This document shows positions 60,722-64,000 of a stretch of 64,000 nucleotides of DNA, in pieces. Below the pieces are notes generated by a model that was given only the letters and a program-made list of their open reading frames with translations, did no database searches and had not been told where the DNA came from. Positions within the stretch are counted from its first letter, which is position 1. Every line of letters starts with the position of its first letter. Source of the stretch: Ardenticatenaceae bacterium (lineage in GTDB: Bacteria > Chloroflexota > Anaerolineae > Promineifilales > Promineifilaceae). A program made the position numbers and the translations under genes. The stretch is from assembly GCA_020634395.1 (NCBI GenBank), contig JACKBU010000005.1:124001-188000 (forward strand). The letters are read 5' to 3'.

Positions 60722-63700
60722 ATGAATACTTACCCATTGACCGAGACAGAAAAATCGCAAATGGAACGGTTACACCGTCTGGAACGGCTTTCGCAGATAA
60801 GCGGTGAAATAATGAGTAATTTGGGCCGGCTGCCTCTGGACGACCGGCTGACGCTCATTGTTCGCCAGGCAAAGGAGATTTTGGGCGCTGAATGCTGTGG
60901 CATCTTTTTGGCGCATCGCCCGGGTACATTGACGCTGGAAGCCAGCGTTGGGCATCATCCAGACGGGTTTCACAAGGGGATGGAGATTGCCGTGCACAGC
61001 AGCCCTCGGTCTGGGCTGACCGGGCATATTGCGGCTTCGGGTGAGCTTTTTCATGCTTATGGCACGGAGCTGCAGCAGCATTTCGCCGTGCGTGGTGATC
61101 CGCCGCATGCCGCTTCTCGCCAATGTTACTCCCTGCTGGCGATTCCTTTGCTGCGCCGCTGGGGTGACCAACAAGAACTGCTGGGACTGCTGCGCACGGA
61201 TAATAAGCTGGGTCCAGACGGCCGTCCCAGCTCCAATTTGTTCTTTAGCCAGGAGGATATCTGGTTATTGCGCCTGTTTGCCGACATTGTGGTTGTGGCT
61301 ATTGAAGGCGCCGGACTGGTCGCCAGCCTGAATGAAGAGCGCGACCGCTTTGCCCGCCTGGTGGCCAGTTCGCCAAACGGCGTGGTGGCCAATGACCAGA
61401 ATGGATTTATCACCGTGTTTGACAGCCAGGCAGAGATGATCACCGGATACCGCGCATCGGAGATGATCGGCCAGCCGGTGGCCGGGGTGTATGCGGACCC
61501 CGACGAGGCCAGCCGTATTGGAGAACGCCTGCGGGCGGCCCCGGATGGGCGGCTGGTGGGATTTGAAACGGCCGTGCTCAACCGCCAAAACGAGCCGGTG
61601 CCCATCCGCCTGACCGTGACCCGTCTGGTCAACGCCGGCGGCGAACCCGCCGGCAGCGTTGGCTACTTTGAAGATTTGCGTGACATCCAGGAAACGCGCC
61701 GCCGGCTGGAACTGCTGCTCTCGGCCAGCAATGTCGTGGCCCAGGCGCAAAACATGAGCGAAGGTCTGCAGCATCTAACCGAATTAATGGCTTCCGTGCT
61801 GGAACTGAACTTCTGCTATATTTGCATTCTGGACGAAAGCAATCAATTCCTGGTGGGCCAGGCCATCGCGCCCAACTCGTCGGCCGACCATGATGGCCCC
61901 GATTGGTCCAATCTACTGGGACAGAAGGTCAGTGTCTCTCGCTTTGCCGGGGTGGCCGACTTGCTGAAAACCGGTGGTCCGGTGGTGCTGCAAAAGGAGG
62001 AACCGGAGCGGCGCTTTAGCCTGGCTACGCTGCTGCTGGAACTGGGGTTGGAAGAGGAGTTTCAGTCGCTGCTGGTTTTGCCGCTGCGTGCTGGCGACAA
62101 CCCGATGGGTTTGCTTTATTTAGGTGATCAACGGCCGTGGGGCGATGTCCCATTTCCTAACGAACGGTTGGATTTGGTGCAGGCGATTGGCGAACAAACG
62201 GCCGTGCTCGTTGACCGTATGCGCGCCTATGAAATGCGTATGCGGCGCGAGCGGCTGCTTTCCCAGTTGGACAGCGCCTCCCGCCACATTCGCGGCGAAC
62301 TTGATCCCGAACATTTGGATCATGCTATTCTGCGCCAGGCTGCACAATTGACCCACTGCACGGCCGCCGGCCTGGCTGCTTATCAACCAAATCAGGGCCG
62401 CCTGCTGCTAGAGGCAGCTTATCAGCTGCCGGACTTTCTTATCGGCTCATCCTGGTCACACGAGATAGGGTTGATCGGCCGAGCAGCGCGTCTCAGTGAA
62501 GCGGTTTTTACGAACAGCTACCAAGAGATGTCACCGCCCGATCCCTTGCTGACTTCATTACCGCTGCAAACCCTGGCGGCCGTTCCCCTGAAACGGGCTG
62601 ACGAAGTTGAGGCCATTCTCTTTGTCGCCGATACCAGTGACAGCCATTGGGTGCTGGCGCCTGATATGGAAGTTTTAGAGCGTTTTGCCATCCAGGCGGC
62701 GCTTTCCCGGCAGACGGCGCGCCTGATGGGGCGGGAACATCGCATTTATGCGCGCATTGCCATGCTGCACCGCATCAGCGACAACATTCAGGCCACCGAT
62801 GACGTGGGCAAGATCATCCACGTGGTCTTAACCGGTGTCACGGCTGGCTATGGCCTGGGTTACAACCGGGCGGCCATCTTTCTGCTGGACGATACGGCCA
62901 ACGTGCTGCTGGGACAGATGGGCATCGGCCATTTTCGCCATGAACAGGCCACGCAGGATTGGGAGCAGGACATGGTGGAGGGCCAGGACGATTTTCGCCG
63001 TTACCTGGCGCGCCTGGAACATGCCTCCCTGCCGCTGACGCCGCTGGGCAGGCGCATAGAGGGGAGTAAACTGCCCCTGACTGTGGACAAAACGAACCCT
63101 CTGAATGAAGTGCTGCAGAACGGCAAGGTGGAAATTGTCTATCCGGATCAGTTTAACCGTTTTGCGCCCGCTTTTTTGCACCTTTTTGAGCCCACGACGC
63201 CGATTGTGATCATCCCCTTGCTGATCCATGACCAGGCCATCGGCCTGCTGGTGGCCGATAACAAGTTTACGCATGCCCCCATTACCCAGGACGACGTTGA
63301 ACTGCTGCTGACGGTAGCCAATTCGGCGGCGGTGGCGGTGGATAAAGCGCGGCTGCATGCAGAAACGCGGCAGGCGCGGGAACGCCTGCAGGCTTTTTAC
63401 AGCGCCAGCAATATGCTGGCAGCGACACGCGATCCGGAGCGCATCTGGCGTGAGATCGTCGAGCAGACGTGCCAGGTGGCGCAGGCCAGCCAGGTGCGCA
63501 TGCTGCTGATCGAGGCTGAGACGGGCAAGGCGCTGGAATTGGTGGCGACGGGGACTGAGCACGTGGAACAACACACGGCCGTTCCCGAGCACAGCGTCAC
63601 CATGCAGGTGATGCGCAGCGGCCACTACCAGATCATCAGCGACCTCAGCGAAGCAGATGAACATACGCGCCGGATTGTGGGAGAGGTGGAGCGGCACACG

Positions 63701-64000
63701 GCCGTAGGCCTGCCGGTCTTTACCGATGGGCAGCAGGTAGGCGTGATGTGGCTGTATTACAACGAGCCGCGCTCCTTCAAAGAAAGCGAAATCGAAGCCC
63801 TGCAGCTCTACGTCAACCAGGTAGCCAACGCCTATGATAACGCCCGCCGCCTGCAAGGTCTGGAAAAGATGCGCCAGGCGGCCGAAGACCTGGCCGGAAC
63901 GGCCGATCTGGAAGGCGTCTTGAAACAAATCGCCCACAACGCGCGCCGTGTACTGAACGGCGACCTCATCGCCATCTGGCTGTACGACGACGAGCGGCAA
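60722..64000 (+). CDS. Multi-GAF/PAS sensor protein, N-terminal 1093 residues (cut by right edge)
   Basis: One uninterrupted frame from ATG 60722 to the window end, so output domain unseen. Domains by position: GAF about 20-190, PAS about 200-323 (SSPNGVVANDQNGFITVFDSQAEMITGY), GAF about 330-500, GAF about 510-673, GAF about 680-873, GAF about 886-1041, and the start of a sixth GAF. No membrane segments, so cytoplasmic. The architecture is typical of large Chloroflexota sensor kinases or phosphatases; histidine-kinase output is the usual partner but is not in view. Confidence 0.85.
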   Translation, partial: MNTYPLTETEKSQMERLHRLERLSQISGEIMSNLGRLPLDDRLTLIVRQAKEILGAECCGIFLAHRPGTLTLEASVGHHPDGFHKGMEIAVHSSPRSGLTGHIAASGELFHAYGTELQQHFAVRGDPPHAASRQCYSLLAIPLLRRWGDQQELLGLLRTDNKLGPDGRPSSNLFFSQEDIWLLRLFADIVVVAIEGAGLVASLNEERDRFARLVASSPNGVVANDQNGFITVFDSQAEMITGYRASEMIGQPVAGVYADPDEASRIGERLRAAPDGRLVGFETAVLNRQNEPVPIRLTVTRLVNAGGEPAGSVGYFEDLRDIQETRRRLELLLSASNVVAQAQNMSEGLQHLTELMASVLELNFCYICILDESNQFLVGQAIAPNSSADHDGPDWSNLLGQKVSVSRFAGVADLLKTGGPVVLQKEEPERRFSLATLLLELGLEEEFQSLLVLPLRAGDNPMGLLYLGDQRPWGDVPFPNERLDLVQAIGEQTAVLVDRMRAYEMRMRRERLLSQLDSASRHIRGELDPEHLDHAILRQAAQLTHCTAAGLAAYQPNQGRLLLEAAYQLPDFLIGSSWSHEIGLIGRAARLSEAVFTNSYQEMSPPDPLLTSLPLQTLAAVPLKRADEVEAILFVADTSDSHWVLAPDMEVLERFAIQAALSRQTARLMGREHRIYARIAMLHRISDNIQATDDVGKIIHVVLTGVTAGYGLGYNRAAIFLLDDTANVLLGQMGIGHFRHEQATQDWEQDMVEGQDDFRRYLARLEHASLPLTPLGRRIEGSKLPLTVDKTNPLNEVLQNGKVEIVYPDQFNRFAPAFLHLFEPTTPIVIIPLLIHDQAIGLLVADNKFTHAPITQDDVELLLTVANSAAVAVDKARLHAETRQARERLQAFYSASNMLAATRDPERIWREIVEQTCQVAQASQVRMLLIEAETGKALELVATGTEHVEQHTAVPEHSVTMQVMRSGHYQIISDLSEADEHTRRIVGEVERHTAVGLPVFTDGQQVGVMWLYYNEPRSFKESEIEALQLYVNQVANAYDNARRLQGLEKMRQAAEDLAGTADLEGVLKQIAHNARRVLNGDLIAIWLYDDERQ

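Noticed and set aside
62828..64000. Long minus-strand open frame opposite the GAF sensor
   Set aside because: It is antisense to a continuous multi-GAF coding frame, its translation shows no family features, and it begins by chance at the window edge.

Overview
The window reads as a chromosomal segment of a Chloroflexota-like bacterium (Anaerolineae/Ardenticatenia type). This is inferred from gene content: very large SARP/STAND and MalT-like regulators, GT39-type membrane glycosyltransferases, a Ser/Thr kinase with an extracytoplasmic NBR1-type Ig domain, a chain of GAF domains, and an 82-residue conserved protein typical of that phylum. GC is moderate to high. There are no rRNA or tRNA genes, insertion sequences, phage genes or CRISPR arrays. 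One octamer palindrome, ACGGCCGT, occurs about 110 times by hand count, in all reading frames and between genes.

Layout. 1-7.2 kb (minus strand): a sulfur/chalcogen respiration-type operon. It runs PocR-type regulator, triheme cytochrome c, two half-size YeeE/YedE transport subunits, a Tat-exported molybdopterin oxidoreductase, a four-cluster ferredoxin, an NrfD membrane subunit and the start of an FmdE-like protein. The second YeeE/YedE gene has an in-frame UGA exactly where the family's conserved cysteine belongs. The UGA is followed by a SECIS-like hairpin with a GGUC loop, so I call it a selenoprotein. 7.5-13.8 kb: a 1355-residue SARP-STAND regulator, a 64-residue orphan protein with its own terminator, a CPBP protease and a frameshifted SpoIIM-like gene. 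13.8-25.4 kb: an L-arabinose locus, with a divergent LacI-type regulator, a ChvE/GguA/GguB importer, ribulose-phosphate epimerase-type aldolase, FGGY kinase, arabinose isomerase and transketolase. Matching operators sit on both divergent promoters. 25.4-31 kb: a cytidylate-kinase-like protein, a DMT exporter, an internally duplicated unknown protein, a repeat cluster and a GT39-like protein.

31.2-33.6 kb: pyrC-pyrB, preceded by a 23-codon leader ORF whose stop codon lies in the 5' arm of an intrinsic terminator, which suggests translation-coupled attenuation. 33.6-37 kb: an ABC-2 exporter (ATPase and two permeases). 37.3-39.5 kb: two NAD(P)-binding proteins and a TetR regulator, with near-identical 16-bp operators in the spacers of both promoters. 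39.6-42.8 kb: a second GT-like membrane protein and, divergently, a queuosine-precursor transporter under a preQ1-I riboswitch. 42.9-50 kb: the Ser/Thr kinase, a MoxR-DUF58-VWA-VWA operon and an HtrA-like protease. 50.3-57.7 kb: RlmN, a trans-sulfuration PLP enzyme, an MBL-fold protein, a GNAT protein, and an operon of a membrane alpha/beta hydrolase with small unknown proteins, including a 56-residue membrane protein. 57.8-64 kb: a MalT-like LuxR regulator and, divergently, a multi-GAF sensor protein cut by the right edge.
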